A stretch of DNA of 64,000 nucleotides from contig CP069300.1 of the NCBI GenBank assembly GCA_016839165.1, positions 6,892,001 through 6,956,000 on the forward strand, given 5' to 3'. Made by a program: the position numbers and the translations under genes. Positions within the stretch are counted from its first letter, which is position 1; each line of letters starts with the position of its first letter. Source of the DNA: Bradyrhizobium sp. PSBB068 (GTDB taxonomy: Bacteria > Pseudomonadota > Alphaproteobacteria > Rhizobiales > Xanthobacteraceae). The notes beneath the pieces were generated by a model that had not been told where the DNA came from, did no database searches, and was given only the letters and a program-made list of their open reading frames with translations. Positions 1 through 8,315 of the stretch are shown here, piece after piece.

Positions 1-750
1 CTCGGCGACATCCCACTCCGACCTCACGATCAGGCCGTGATGCGCCAGCGCCCAAGTCTTCACGACCTCGCCGTCATTGCTCGACAGCATCGGCTCGATC
101 CTGACCACATCAGGCTCCGACGCCGCGCGCTTGCGGGAGAACCGCCACAGCGTCACGTCCTCCTCGTTCTCGCGCAGCGCGATGCACTGATGCGAGCGCA
201 AATCCTGCGGGCGCGCCGGCGTTCCCCGCCGTTTCAGATAAGCCGGTGAAGCACACAGATACCGTTCGTTCGGCGCGAGGCGCAGCAAGCGCAGCGTGGA
301 GTCCTTCAGCGCACCGATGTGGATCATCACATCCCACGCACGCACCGCGGCACGGCCCGGCCGATCGGACAGTTCGAGCTCGACCGACACCTCGGGATGA
401 CGTGATCGGAAGGCGGCAACGACCGGGGCGATATGGCGCCGTCCGAAGCCGAGCGGCGCAAGCACCTTCAGATGGCCGGCGATGGTGCCGCGACGCGCCT
501 GCAGTGCTTCGGTCAGCTCCGTCGCGTCGTCAAGCAGCGTGCCGCCGCGCAGCACCAGCAGCTCGCCCTCATCGGTCAGCGTCAGCCGCCGGGCCGAACG
601 GCTGACCAGTTGAACGCCCAAACGCTGTTCGAGGCTCTGTAGCCGCTGCGAGACCGCCGACGGCGTCACGTCGAGCGCTCGCGCCGCGGCCGCGAGCGAC
701 CGGGCCGCAGCGATGGCCATGAAGAAGCGGATGTCGTCGGTCGATATCAT
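1..750 (-). CDS. LysR-family transcriptional regulator (C-terminus beyond the window)
   Basis: The first 250 residues of a LysR regulator; the frame is open to the window edge, so the effector-domain end is missing. The N-terminus holds the winged helix-turn-helix (residues 1-60, with VTPSAVSQRLQSLEQRLG), followed by the start of the substrate-binding-like domain. It is divergent from the PLP-enzyme operon starting at 822 and most likely controls it. The ATG at 748-750 lies inside a perfect palindrome, so the protein probably represses or modulates its own synthesis. Family assignment is firm; the effector is unknown. Confidence 0.9.
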   Translation of the reverse strand, partial: MISTDDIRFFMAIAAARSLAAAARALDVTPSAVSQRLQSLEQRLGVQLVSRSARRLTLTDEGELLVLRGGTLLDDATELTEALQARRGTIAGHLKVLAPLGFGRRHIAPVVAAFRSRHPEVSVELELSDRPGRAAVRAWDVMIHIGALKDSTLRLLRLAPNERYLCASPAYLKRRGTPARPQDLRSHQCIALRENEEDVTLWRFSRKRAASEPDVVRIEPMLSSNDGEVVKTWALAHHGLIVRSEWDVAE

Positions 751-766
751 TAAGTCCAGACTTAAT
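749..766. promoter_or_regulatory. Palindromic operator candidate between LysR gene and PLP operon
   Basis: ATTAAGTC, two bases, GACTTAAT: a perfect 8-bp inverted repeat in an AT-rich patch of an otherwise GC-rich region. It contains the T-N11-A pattern typical of LysR binding sites, overlaps the LysR start codon and lies 56 bases upstream of the divergent aldolase gene. Binding by the LysR product is inferred. Confidence 0.6.
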
Positions 767-821
767 ATAACAATGACATTCGGTAAATTGTACTTAGCAT
801 TGAAACGGCTAGTCTCGCCGG

Positions 822-1982
822 ATGTCATCAGCCCCTGCCTCGAACGCACCGCATCCGCTCGCCGGGATCGACACGCCCTGCCTGGTCCTCGACGAAGACC
901 GGATGCTGCGCAACATCGCCCGCCTGAAGACGCGGCTGGCGCGGCTCGGAGTGCCGCTGCGTCCGCATCTGAAGACCGCGAAATCAATTCCGGCGGCGCG
1001 CGCCGTGATGGACGGCCCGGGCGGCCCGGCCGCGGTCTCGACCTTGCAGGAGGCCGAGGCCTTTGCCGCTGATGGCGTCACAGACATCCTCTATGCCGTC
1101 GGCATCGCGCCGCAGAAGCTCGATCGCGTCGCCGCGCTGCGGCGGCGGGGCGTGGACCTCTCCGTGGTGCTCGACAGCGTGGAGCAGGCGGCCGCCGTCA
1201 CCGCGATGGCGCGCATGACGGGCGACCGCATTCCGGCGCTGATCGAGATCGATTGCGACGGCCATCGCGCCGGTCTGGGCACGAACGACCCGCTGCTGGT
1301 CGAGATCGGCCGCGCGCTGCATCAGGGCGGCGCTGAGTTGCGCGGCGTCATGGCGCATGCGGGGGAATCCTATTCCTGCCGCAGCGTGGCGGCGCTCGAG
1401 CAGGCCGCCGGGCAGGAGCGCGCCGCCGCGGTAGGCTGCGCCGAAGCGTTGCGCGCGGCCGGACTGCCCTGCCCCGTGGTCAGCGTCGGCTCGACGCCGA
1501 CGGCCCATTTCGCGCGCCGGCTCGAGGGCGTCACCGAGGTGCGCGCCGGCGTGTTCGTGATGTTCGACCTGGTGATGGCCGGGATCGGGGTCTGCGCGGT
1601 CGACGACATCGCATTGTCGGTGCTCGCGACGGTGATCGGCCATCGCGCCGACCGCGGCTGGACCTTCGTCGACGCGGGTTGGATGGCGCTGTCGCGCGAT
1701 CGCGGCACCGCGAAGCAGCCGGTCGACCAGGGCTACGGCATCGTCTGCGACGTCGATGGCCGGCCCTATCCCGACCTCATCGTGACCGAGACCAATCAGG
1801 AGCACGGCATCATCGCGCTCCGTCCCGGCAGCACCGCGCCGCAGGTTGCGCTGCCGGTCGGCGCGAAGGTGCGGATCCTGCCCAACCATGCCTGCGCCAC
1901 CGGAGCCCAGCACGACCGTTATCATGTCGTCGCTGCGGGCGCCGACACCGTCAGGCAATGGGAGCGGTTTCGCGGATGGTAG
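822..1982 (+). CDS. DSD1-type PLP enzyme (D-threonine / 3-hydroxyaspartate aldolase-like)
   Basis: A 386-residue fold-type III (alanine-racemase-like) PLP enzyme of the DSD1 family, whose members are D-threonine aldolases, D-serine dehydratases and 3-hydroxy-D-aspartate aldolase (BhcC). The PLP lysine is expected at K51 in RPHLKTAKS near the N-terminus. The C-terminus has NHACATGAQHD, where H356 and C358 match the metal-binding pair of the family. It heads an operon with a HAD hydrolase 17 bases downstream and a threonine-synthase-like enzyme. The exact substrate cannot be read from sequence; a beta-hydroxy amino acid is likely. Confidence 0.85.
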   Translation: MSSAPASNAPHPLAGIDTPCLVLDEDRMLRNIARLKTRLARLGVPLRPHLKTAKSIPAARAVMDGPGGPAAVSTLQEAEAFAADGVTDILYAVGIAPQKLDRVAALRRRGVDLSVVLDSVEQAAAVTAMARMTGDRIPALIEIDCDGHRAGLGTNDPLLVEIGRALHQGGAELRGVMAHAGESYSCRSVAALEQAAGQERAAAVGCAEALRAAGLPCPVVSVGSTPTAHFARRLEGVTEVRAGVFVMFDLVMAGIGVCAVDDIALSVLATVIGHRADRGWTFVDAGWMALSRDRGTAKQPVDQGYGIVCDVDGRPYPDLIVTETNQEHGIIALRPGSTAPQVALPVGAKVRILPNHACATGAQHDRYHVVAAGADTVRQWERFRGW

Positions 1983-1999
1983 CAGACGGAGCGCAGCCC

Positions 2000-2659
2000 A
2001 TGAAACGAGCCTATGACGCCGTGTTGTTCGACCTCTTGACCGCGCTGCTCGACAGCTGGACGCTTTGGAACAAGGTCGCGGGCTCCGACGAGGCCGGGCT
2101 GCGCTGGCGCGCCGAGTATCTCAAGAACACCTATGCCACCGGCCGTTATCGCCCCTATGAGGATCTGGTCGGTGAAGCGGCACACAATGTCGGGCTGCCG
2201 TTCGAACGGGCCGAAGAGCTTGGCGCACGCTATGCGGAGCTCGATCCCTGGCCCGAGGCTCGCGATGTCCTGCGAACGCTGCACGAGGCCGGTGTCGCGC
2301 TCGGCGTCGTGACCAACTGCTCGGAGCGGCTCGGCCACATCGCCGCCGATCGCCTCGGTATCCCGCTCACGGTGTTCGTGACGGCGGAGCGCGCGGGCTA
2401 CTACAAGCCGCAGCCGCAACCCTACCAGCTCGCGCTCGACGAATTGCCGGTCCCCGCAAATCGATGCCTGTTCGTCGCGGGATCGGCCTATGATCTGTTC
2501 GGAACGGCACGTGTGCACTTGCCGACTTGGTGGCATAATCGAGCCGCAATGAACCTTCCGGAAGGGGCGCCCGCCCCGATCATGGTTCGTGACAACCTTG
2601 CGACCCTGCCGGCTTTCGTGCTTGGACGAGACCTGTCCGGCCCGCCCCTTGAGGACTGA
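2000..2659 (+). CDS. HAD-superfamily hydrolase (haloacid dehalogenase-like)
   Basis: A 219-residue protein starting at the ATG at 2000, 17 bases after the aldolase gene; the frame is open further upstream but that part overlaps the aldolase. Motif I is VLFDLLTALLDSW with nucleophile D11; it lacks the usual DxxGT. Motif II is VVTNCSE, the motif III lysine is in YYKPQPQ, and SAYDLFGTA matches the haloacid dehalogenase type motif IV, followed by the LPTWWHNR tail seen in that subgroup. It likely hydrolyses a phosphate ester or C-halogen bond in the pathway of its PLP neighbours. Confidence 0.8.
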   Translation: MKRAYDAVLFDLLTALLDSWTLWNKVAGSDEAGLRWRAEYLKNTYATGRYRPYEDLVGEAAHNVGLPFERAEELGARYAELDPWPEARDVLRTLHEAGVALGVVTNCSERLGHIAADRLGIPLTVFVTAERAGYYKPQPQPYQLALDELPVPANRCLFVAGSAYDLFGTARVHLPTWWHNRAAMNLPEGAPAPIMVRDNLATLPAFVLGRDLSGPPLED

Positions 2660-2665
2660 ATCGAG

Positions 2666-3796
2666 ATGCCTTCACCCAGCTACGTCGACCCGCTGAACGG
2701 AAAGCTCTACCCGCTGGATATCCCGCGCTGGTGCTCCGACGAAGGCAAGCCTTTGCTCGTCACACCGCTGCCGGGCATCTCCCGCGACGAGGTCGAGCGC
2801 GGGACGCGGTCGCTGTGGCGCTACCGCGCCGCGCTGCCGGTCGAGATCAGGCAACCGATCACGATGGGCGAAGGCTGCACGCCCGCCGTCGAGAAGGCGT
2901 GGGGCGATCTGCGGCCGCATTTCAAGCTGGATTGGTTCAATCCGACCGCAAGCTTCAAGGATCGCGGTACCACGGTGATGCTGTCGTTGCTGCGCCAGCT
3001 CGGTGTCGATGCGGTGCTTGAAGACAGCTCCGGCAATGGCGGCGCGTCGGTCTCGGCCTATGGCGCGGCCGGCGGCATGCGGGTGAAAATCCTGGCGCCG
3101 GCGACGACGTCGCCGATGAAGGTGGCGCAGATGCACGCCTTCGGCGCCGAGGTGCAGCTGGTGGAAGGCCCGCGCGAGGAATCCGAAGCGGAAGCGATCC
3201 GGCAGTCGAAGCAGATCTTCTACTCCAGCCACAACTGGCAGCCGTTCTTCCTGCAAGGCACCAAGTCGCTGGCCTATGAGATCTGGGAAGACTTCGGCTT
3301 CACCGCGCCCGACAACGTCATCATGCCGGTCGGCGCCGGCAGCAGCCTGCTCGGCTGCTACATCGGCTTCAAGGAACTGCTCGCAGCCGGGCAGATCACG
3401 CGATTGCCGCGGCTGTTCGCCGCGCAGCCGCTCAATTGTTCGCCGGTCGATGCGAGCTTTTCCGCCGGCGTCGACACGCCGGTCGATCGCGAAGTCCGCA
3501 AGACCATCGCCGAAGGCACCGCGATCAGGCATCCGCTGCGGCTGAAGCAGATGATCGCTGCGCTGAAGGAGAGCGGCGGCGGCACGGTCGCGATCCCCGA
3601 AGACGGCATCGTCGCCGCATTGAAGCGACTGGCGTTGACCGGCCTGTTCGTCGAGCCGACCTCGGCCTCGGCGGCCGCCGCGCTCGACGTCCTGAAGGCG
3701 CGCGGCGCGATCCGGCCGACGGAACGCACCGTCGTGATCATCAGCGGCACCGGGATCAAGGCCGCAGGACTGATCACGGAGCTGCTCGGCAGCTAA
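2666..3796 (+). CDS. Threonine synthase-like fold-type II PLP enzyme
   Basis: A 376-residue PLP enzyme. NPTASFKDRG carries the PLP-binding lysine (K98), and SSGNGGAS (121-128) is the cofactor phosphate loop. The overall layout resembles threonine synthase (ThrC) and related beta-replacing lyases. It follows the HAD gene by 6 bases, so the three enzymes are probably co-transcribed. Because it sits with a DSD1-type aldolase and a HAD hydrolase rather than with thrA/thrB, it may be a catabolic dehydratase or lyase for a hydroxy amino acid rather than the biosynthetic threonine synthase. Confidence 0.8.
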   Translation: MPSPSYVDPLNGKLYPLDIPRWCSDEGKPLLVTPLPGISRDEVERGTRSLWRYRAALPVEIRQPITMGEGCTPAVEKAWGDLRPHFKLDWFNPTASFKDRGTTVMLSLLRQLGVDAVLEDSSGNGGASVSAYGAAGGMRVKILAPATTSPMKVAQMHAFGAEVQLVEGPREESEAEAIRQSKQIFYSSHNWQPFFLQGTKSLAYEIWEDFGFTAPDNVIMPVGAGSSLLGCYIGFKELLAAGQITRLPRLFAAQPLNCSPVDASFSAGVDTPVDREVRKTIAEGTAIRHPLRLKQMIAALKESGGGTVAIPEDGIVAALKRLALTGLFVEPTSASAAAALDVLKARGAIRPTERTVVIISGTGIKAAGLITELLGS

Positions 3797-3800
3797 AGTA

Positions 3801-3834
3801 CGATGAGATTGGGTCGAATCGTCATCGCGCTTTA
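3801..3834. repeat. Short dispersed intergenic repeat, copy 1
   Basis: A stretch beginning CGATGAGATTGGGTCGAATC that is closely matched at 9728-9760 (CGATGCGATTGGGTTGATCG), both continuing with GTCATCGCGCT. It lies directly upstream of the hairpin repeat at 3835 in the same intergenic space. Confidence 0.5.
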
Positions 3835-3894
3835 GCTCTTTGTTTGAGCATAATCTTTTCGGAAAACCGCTTCGCACTTTTCCGGATCATGCTC
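3835..3894. repeat. 60-bp palindromic intergenic repeat (family A), copy 1
   Basis: Nearly identical to 62965-63024. Outer arms GAGCATAATC / GATCATGCTC (one mismatch here) enclose inner arms CGGAAAA / TTTTCCG, so the transcript would fold into a long hairpin. It lies between two convergent genes (2666-3796 and 3898-4938). Such elements are common intergenic repeats in Bradyrhizobium and Rhodopseudomonas. Confidence 0.8.
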
Positions 3895-3897
3895 TAG

Positions 3898-4938
3898 TCA
3901 GCCGGCCATCGCTCCCGCGACGGCCGCGCACGCCGGCGAAGCGTGCGCGCGGCCGATATTGTCGAGGAACTGCCGCACGCTTTCCTGCCAGGTAAAGGTC
4001 AAAGCGTGGGCGCGGCATTTCTCGCGCGGTACACGCAGCGCGCCGAGTGCCGCTCGGCGCAGGTCATCATCGAGGCACCCGCAGCCTGATTTGCCGATCA
4101 CGTCGAGCGGCCCCATCACCGGAAACGCGGCGACCGGCACGCCGCAGGCCAGCGCCTCGAGCAGCACCATCCCGAACGTATCGGTCAGGCTTGGAAACAC
4201 CATGACGTCGGCCGACGCGTAGACATCGGCGAGCGCCCGCCCGGTCCGCGTGCCGAGGAAATGAACCTGCGGAAACCTGGTCTGCAGGCTGCTGCGCAGC
4301 GGGCCATCCCCGACCACGACTTTCGAACCCGGCAAATCGAGACCGAGAAAGGCATCGAGGTTCTTCTCGACCGCGACGCGGCCGACATAGAGGAACACCG
4401 GCGCCGCGAAGGCAAGCGGCCGCTCGACGCGCGGACAGAACAGCTCGGCGTCGACGCCGCGCGACCATGGCATCAGCTTGCGGAAGCCATGCGCCTTCAG
4501 CGCCTGCTCGAGCGACGGCGAGCCGACCATGATGCCGTCGCCGCCATTGTGGAAACGGCGCAGCGCCGCGTAGCTCCACCGCAACGGGACCGGCAGCCGC
4601 GCCGCGAGATATTCCGGAAACCGGGTGTGATAGCTGGTCGTGAACGGATAGCCGCGCGTCTGGCAGACGTGCCGGGTGATCCAGCCGATCGGGCCTTCGG
4701 TCGCGATATGCACCGAGTCCGGGCGAGCAGCGGCAATCGCACGCTCGATCCGCCCGATCGACGGCAGCGCGAGCCGGATCTCCCGATAGCCGGGCAGCGG
4801 CACGGTGCGGAAATCAGCCGGCGTGAGAAAGCTGATATCGGCGCCGAGCGACGGCGCTTCGCTGGCGAGATACTCGAGCGAGCGGACCACACCATTGATC
4901 TGCGGACGCCAGGCGTCGGTCGCCACCAGCACGCGCAT
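3898..4938 (-). CDS. GT4-family glycosyltransferase
   Basis: A 346-residue glycosyltransferase of the GT4 (GT-B fold) class, starting MRVLVATDAWRPQING with the usual Rossmann N-terminus. The C-terminal nucleotide-sugar domain shows FLYVGRVAVEKNL and DTFGMVLLEALACG, the E-x7-E type acceptor/donor motif. It resembles alpha-mannosyl or glucosyl transferases of the MgtA/SqdX type that glycosylate lipids. The start chosen at 4938 overlaps the stop of the phosphoesterase gene by one base (TGATG), so it is the last gene of a coupled lipid/envelope operon. Acceptor unknown; a lipid acceptor is inferred from neighbours. Confidence 0.85.
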   Translation of the reverse strand: MRVLVATDAWRPQINGVVRSLEYLASEAPSLGADISFLTPADFRTVPLPGYREIRLALPSIGRIERAIAAARPDSVHIATEGPIGWITRHVCQTRGYPFTTSYHTRFPEYLAARLPVPLRWSYAALRRFHNGGDGIMVGSPSLEQALKAHGFRKLMPWSRGVDAELFCPRVERPLAFAAPVFLYVGRVAVEKNLDAFLGLDLPGSKVVVGDGPLRSSLQTRFPQVHFLGTRTGRALADVYASADVMVFPSLTDTFGMVLLEALACGVPVAAFPVMGPLDVIGKSGCGCLDDDLRRAALGALRVPREKCRAHALTFTWQESVRQFLDNIGRAHASPACAAVAGAMAG

Positions 4939-6062
4939 CACGCGACCGCCTCCACGAGCGGCGCGAGGCCCGCCGCGTTCGACGCCGGCTGCGGATCCGT
5001 CCATCGGACGATTTCAAACTGCCCGTCATAGCGCTCGACCACGCCCGTGCAGGACTCCACCCAGTCCCCGGTATTGATGTAGCGCACGCCGAATTCGTCG
5101 TGCATCGCCGCGTGGTGGATGTGACCGCAGATCACGCCCTGAACGTTGCGGCGCCTGGCCTCGGAGGACAGCACCTCCTCGAACCGGCCGATGTGGTTGA
5201 CCGCATTCTTGACCCGCAATTTCGCCCAGGACGAAAACGACCAATAGCCGAACCCGAACTGGCGCCTGATCCGGTTGAGCCAGACATTGGAGGCCAGCGC
5301 GGCCCGGTAGCCGACATCGCCGATCAGCGCGAGCCATCGCGCATGCCGCACCACGAGATCGAAATGATCACCGTGAACGACGAGATAGTCGCGGCCGTCG
5401 AGGCCACGATGGATCGCGCGTTCGACGACCTCGACGCCGCCGAACGCCGCGCCGGCATAGTCGCGCAGAAATTCGTCGTGATTGCCGGGGATGTAGACCA
5501 GGCGTCGGCCCCGTTGCGCGAGCTCGATCAGCTCCCGCACGACGGCATTGTGCGCCGTGGGCCAGTACCAGCTCGACCGCAGGCACCAGCCATCGACGAT
5601 GTCGCCGACCAGGAACACGGTTTCGGCATCATGGTGCCGAAGAAAGTCGATCAGCCGCTCGGCCTGGCACCCCCTGGTTCCGAGATGGACGTCGGAGATG
5701 AACAGGCTTCTGACCTTGACGACATGCCGCGACGAGAGCCGCACTGCGCCGGCACGGTCGCCGTGTCCCCGAAGCCGGACATCTCGATCGGCCTCACTGC
5801 CGTCGCGCCGGAATGCCGTCGCCATGGCCTCGGCCAATCCAGCGAGAACCCTGGTGATATCGCGGCTGGCGCATCGCCGGAAGATCGAGCGATGCCAATA
5901 GATGCCTGCCGCGAGAACCAGCAGCGCGAACTCGGCCGTGCGATATCGCCCGCCGGACGCTGCGACACCGAACTGATAGCTCGCAGCCAGGACCAGCAGC
6001 GCGGCGGCTGCGCTTTCGAGGGTGTGCGAACTCGGCCGCAGGCGGGACAACACGACTCTCAT
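4938..6062 (-). CDS. Calcineurin-like metallophosphoesterase (UDP-diacylglucosamine diphosphatase-like) with N-terminal hydrophobic extension
   Basis: The catalytic part (about residue 112 onward) has the full metallophosphoesterase set: SDVHLG (D124, H126), VGDIVDG, GNHDE (193-197), VVHGDHFD (228-235) and CGHIHH near the C-terminus, as in UDP-2,3-diacylglucosamine hydrolases and related proteobacterial enzymes of about 270 residues. The long form of 374 residues starts at 6062, where ATGA overlaps the DedA stop by 4 bases; its first 60 residues contain two hydrophobic stretches (about 17-33 and 44-56). A GTG at 5744 (residue 107) would give an ordinary 268-residue enzyme. Which start is used is open. 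Confidence 0.85.
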   Translation of the reverse strand: MRVVLSRLRPSSHTLESAAAALLVLAASYQFGVAASGGRYRTAEFALLVLAAGIYWHRSIFRRCASRDITRVLAGLAEAMATAFRRDGSEADRDVRLRGHGDRAGAVRLSSRHVVKVRSLFISDVHLGTRGCQAERLIDFLRHHDAETVFLVGDIVDGWCLRSSWYWPTAHNAVVRELIELAQRGRRLVYIPGNHDEFLRDYAGAAFGGVEVVERAIHRGLDGRDYLVVHGDHFDLVVRHARWLALIGDVGYRAALASNVWLNRIRRQFGFGYWSFSSWAKLRVKNAVNHIGRFEEVLSSEARRRNVQGVICGHIHHAAMHDEFGVRYINTGDWVESCTGVVERYDGQFEIVRWTDPQPASNAAGLAPLVEAVA

Positions 6063-6718
6063 GCACCTTCCTCCATCGGCAAGCGTGAGGGGAGCGCGAG
6101 CGGCTCCGCGAAAGGCCGCGGCGCGAGCGAGCGCTTGTAGAAGCGGAATCCAACGAAGAGCGCGACTTCCACGGCGATCAGGACGACCACCACCCAGAAT
6201 CCGAGGCTGACCGGATCATGGCCGCTGCCGCGCAGCGCATAGCCCAGGCTGAGGAACGGCATGTTCCAGATCACGGTGCCGATCGCGGTCGCCATCACGA
6301 AGGCGCGCGGCTCCAGCCGCAGCACGCCGGCGGGCAGCGCCAGATAGATCCGCACCGTGGGCAGGGTCTGGCCGATCAGCGTCACCCAGAAATGATTGCC
6401 GCGATAGGCATCGGTGAGCTGCTGGTAGAGCGACGGCCGCAACAGCACGAATTTGCCGAAGCGCGCCACCAGCGCTTCGATGCGCCGCGAGCCGAGCGCG
6501 CGCCCAAGGCCGTACCAGCCGATCGCGCCGATGACCGATCCGGCGCTGGTCGCCAGGATGGTCATCGCGAGTGTCGCGCCGTCGGGGATGGTCATTCCGA
6601 GCAGCATCAGCAGCACGTAGGACGGCAATAACGGGATGAACTTCTCGGCAACGGCGAGGCAGCCGACGCCGACCAGGCCGAAGTGCAGAAACATCGCGAT
6701 CGTGCTCGACGTGTCCAT
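6059..6718 (-). CDS. DedA-family membrane protein
   Basis: A 219-residue polytopic membrane protein of the DedA/SNARE-associated family. The start at 6718 (MDTSSTIAMF) was chosen because the open frame upstream overlaps the methyltransferase gene and is arginine-rich. Typical features are the early EKFIPLLPS stretch, the GSVIGAIGWYGLGRALGSRR segment and the re-entrant region around GQTLPTVRIYLALPAG with its conserved arginine. DedA proteins are linked to lipid carrier (undecaprenyl phosphate or phospholipid) translocation and membrane homeostasis. It is 10 bases after the methyltransferase and overlaps the phosphoesterase by 4 bases. Confidence 0.88.
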   Translation of the reverse strand: MDTSSTIAMFLHFGLVGVGCLAVAEKFIPLLPSYVLLMLLGMTIPDGATLAMTILATSAGSVIGAIGWYGLGRALGSRRIEALVARFGKFVLLRPSLYQQLTDAYRGNHFWVTLIGQTLPTVRIYLALPAGVLRLEPRAFVMATAIGTVIWNMPFLSLGYALRGSGHDPVSLGFWVVVVLIAVEVALFVGFRFYKRSLAPRPFAEPLALPSRLPMEEGA

Positions 6719-6728
6719 GCTGCCTCGT

Positions 6729-7307
6729 TCAAGCGTGAGGGTGACGGCGGCTGATCCGGTACACGGACGCCGGCGGCAGGTTGCGGAACGTCTGCCCGAT
6801 GCAGCTCGCCTGCAGATCGAGGCGATCCAGGACCGCGTCCGACACGGGACAACGCAGGCCATAAGTGATCTGGTAGAACGCACCGTCGGCGCGGAGATAG
6901 CGGAAGGCGGCATCGAGGATCGTCGTGACCTTCTCCGGCGGCATGATGAGAAGCCCGAGCCCGCTCACGACGGCGCCGACCGGCGCCCCTTCGAACAGCC
7001 TCTCCCTCCACAGCCAGGCCGCGTCCATCCAGAGCACCCGGGCGCCCGGGAAGCGCCGCTGCAGCAGCGGGATGAACTCGGAGCCGTACTCCACCAGCGT
7101 CAGATCCTGCTGCCTCACGCCGCGCTTCAGCAGCGCGCGGGTGAAGACGCCGGTGCCGGGACCGAGCTCGATCACCGGACCGGCGTCCGCCATGATCTCC
7201 TGCACCATGAGGGACGAGATGGCGGGCCCGGACGGCGCCACCGCGGCGACACCGAGCGGATTGCGCACCCAGGCGCGGAAGAACGGCAGGATGTCAGCGG
7301 CCGACAT
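6729..7307 (-). CDS. Phospholipid N-methyltransferase-like SAM methyltransferase
   Basis: A 192-residue class I SAM methyltransferase resembling rhizobial PmtA/PmtX phospholipid N-methyltransferases, which make phosphatidylcholine from phosphatidylethanolamine. Motif I is VIELGPGTGVFTRALL near residue 45, followed by the acidic strand LVEYGSEF. The N-terminal FFRAWVRNPLGVAAVAPSG segment is characteristic of that family. It heads a minus-strand operon with DedA, a phosphoesterase and a glycosyltransferase. Family likely; substrate inferred. Confidence 0.75.
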   Translation of the reverse strand: MSAADILPFFRAWVRNPLGVAAVAPSGPAISSLMVQEIMADAGPVIELGPGTGVFTRALLKRGVRQQDLTLVEYGSEFIPLLQRRFPGARVLWMDAAWLWRERLFEGAPVGAVVSGLGLLIMPPEKVTTILDAAFRYLRADGAFYQITYGLRCPVSDAVLDRLDLQASCIGQTFRNLPPASVYRISRRHPHA

Positions 7308-7640
7308 GCTGGAGCTCCCGCACGATGGGCGCGTTGCGCATCTCGCGCCGCGGATTCGTTAAAGCCATTTACGTATCTTTCGCATTGCAGGTGCCACCAT
7401 CGTGTGGAGGAAGCGCCCGCCGGTTGAGCGTCGTGTCGGTCGGTGACGGGACGATTCGACCCGCTCCGATGGAGCCCTCTGTCTCATGCGAAGCTTGCGG
7501 CAGCCTGTCGCGAACGGGCGCGCGTGCGAAATTTCGCTCCGCGACGCATTGGCGCGGAGCAAACCGCAAGGTTGCCGCAATGAATCGGACATAAAGCCGG
7601 CAGACCAATGACGAACCCGATACAGGGATGAAGGTGACGA
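7308..7640. other. Divergent intergenic region upstream of methyltransferase and two-component genes
   Basis: 333 bases between two divergent operons. No convincing gene is seen in it. It must hold both promoters, but no clear -35/-10 pair or operator stands out by eye. Confidence 0.5.
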
Positions 7641-8315
7641 ATGCGCGTGCTGTTGGTGGAGGACCAGCCGGAAATGGTCGCAGCGCTGCGTGCGGCACTC
7701 GCGCGTCACGACATGCTGGTGGATCACGCGCCTGATCTGTCGGAAGCCGAGGCGATCGCCGCCGCAGGAAGCTACGATGCGATCGTGCTCGACCGGCAAT
7801 TGCCTGACGGCGACGGGCTGTCGCTGATTCCGAAACTGCGCGCCAGCGGCAACACCGTGCCGGTGCTGGTGCTGACCGCCCGCGGCGAGCTCGCGGACCG
7901 GGTCACGGGCCTTGACAGCGGCGCGGACGATTATCTCGGCAAACCGTTCGCGTTCGAGGAACTGCTGGCACGGTTGCGCGCGCTGCTGCGCCGGCCCGCC
8001 AATGTGCAGCAGCACGCCGCGCGGATCGGCCGCCTGTCGTTCGACTTCACCCATCGCGAGGCCAGTGTCGACGGGTGCCCGCTGGAGATGCCGCGTCGCG
8101 AACGGCTGGTGCTCGAGACGCTGCTTCATCGGATGGGGCGCATGGTGCAGCGTTCCGCGCTGATGGAGGCGGTCTACGGCCTCGACGACGACGTGCAGCC
8201 CAACGCGCTGGACACGCATGTGTCGCGTTTGCGCCGCCGGCTCACGGAGGCCGACGCCGGCGTCACGATCAACGGGGTTCGTGGCCTCGGCTACGTGCTG
8301 CGGGAAACGCCGTGA
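7641..8315 (+). CDS. OmpR-family response regulator
   Basis: A 224-residue two-domain response regulator. The receiver domain has acidic residues E8/D9, the phosphoacceptor D51 in VLDRQLPDGDG and the conserved lysine in DDYLGKPFAFEEL. The C-terminal winged helix ends RLRRRLTEADAGVTINGV then GLGYVL, typical of OmpR/PhoB DNA-binding domains. The stop overlaps the kinase start by 4 bases. It is of the QseB/TctD type; the stimulus is unknown. Confidence 0.93.
   Translation: MRVLLVEDQPEMVAALRAALARHDMLVDHAPDLSEAEAIAAAGSYDAIVLDRQLPDGDGLSLIPKLRASGNTVPVLVLTARGELADRVTGLDSGADDYLGKPFAFEELLARLRALLRRPANVQQHAARIGRLSFDFTHREASVDGCPLEMPRRERLVLETLLHRMGRMVQRSALMEAVYGLDDDVQPNALDTHVSRLRRRLTEADAGVTINGVRGLGYVLRETP

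Noticed and set aside
822..1982. Assignment as alanine racemase
   Set aside because: Same fold, but the RPHLKTAKS lysine motif and C-terminal H-x-C metal pair point to the DSD1 group.
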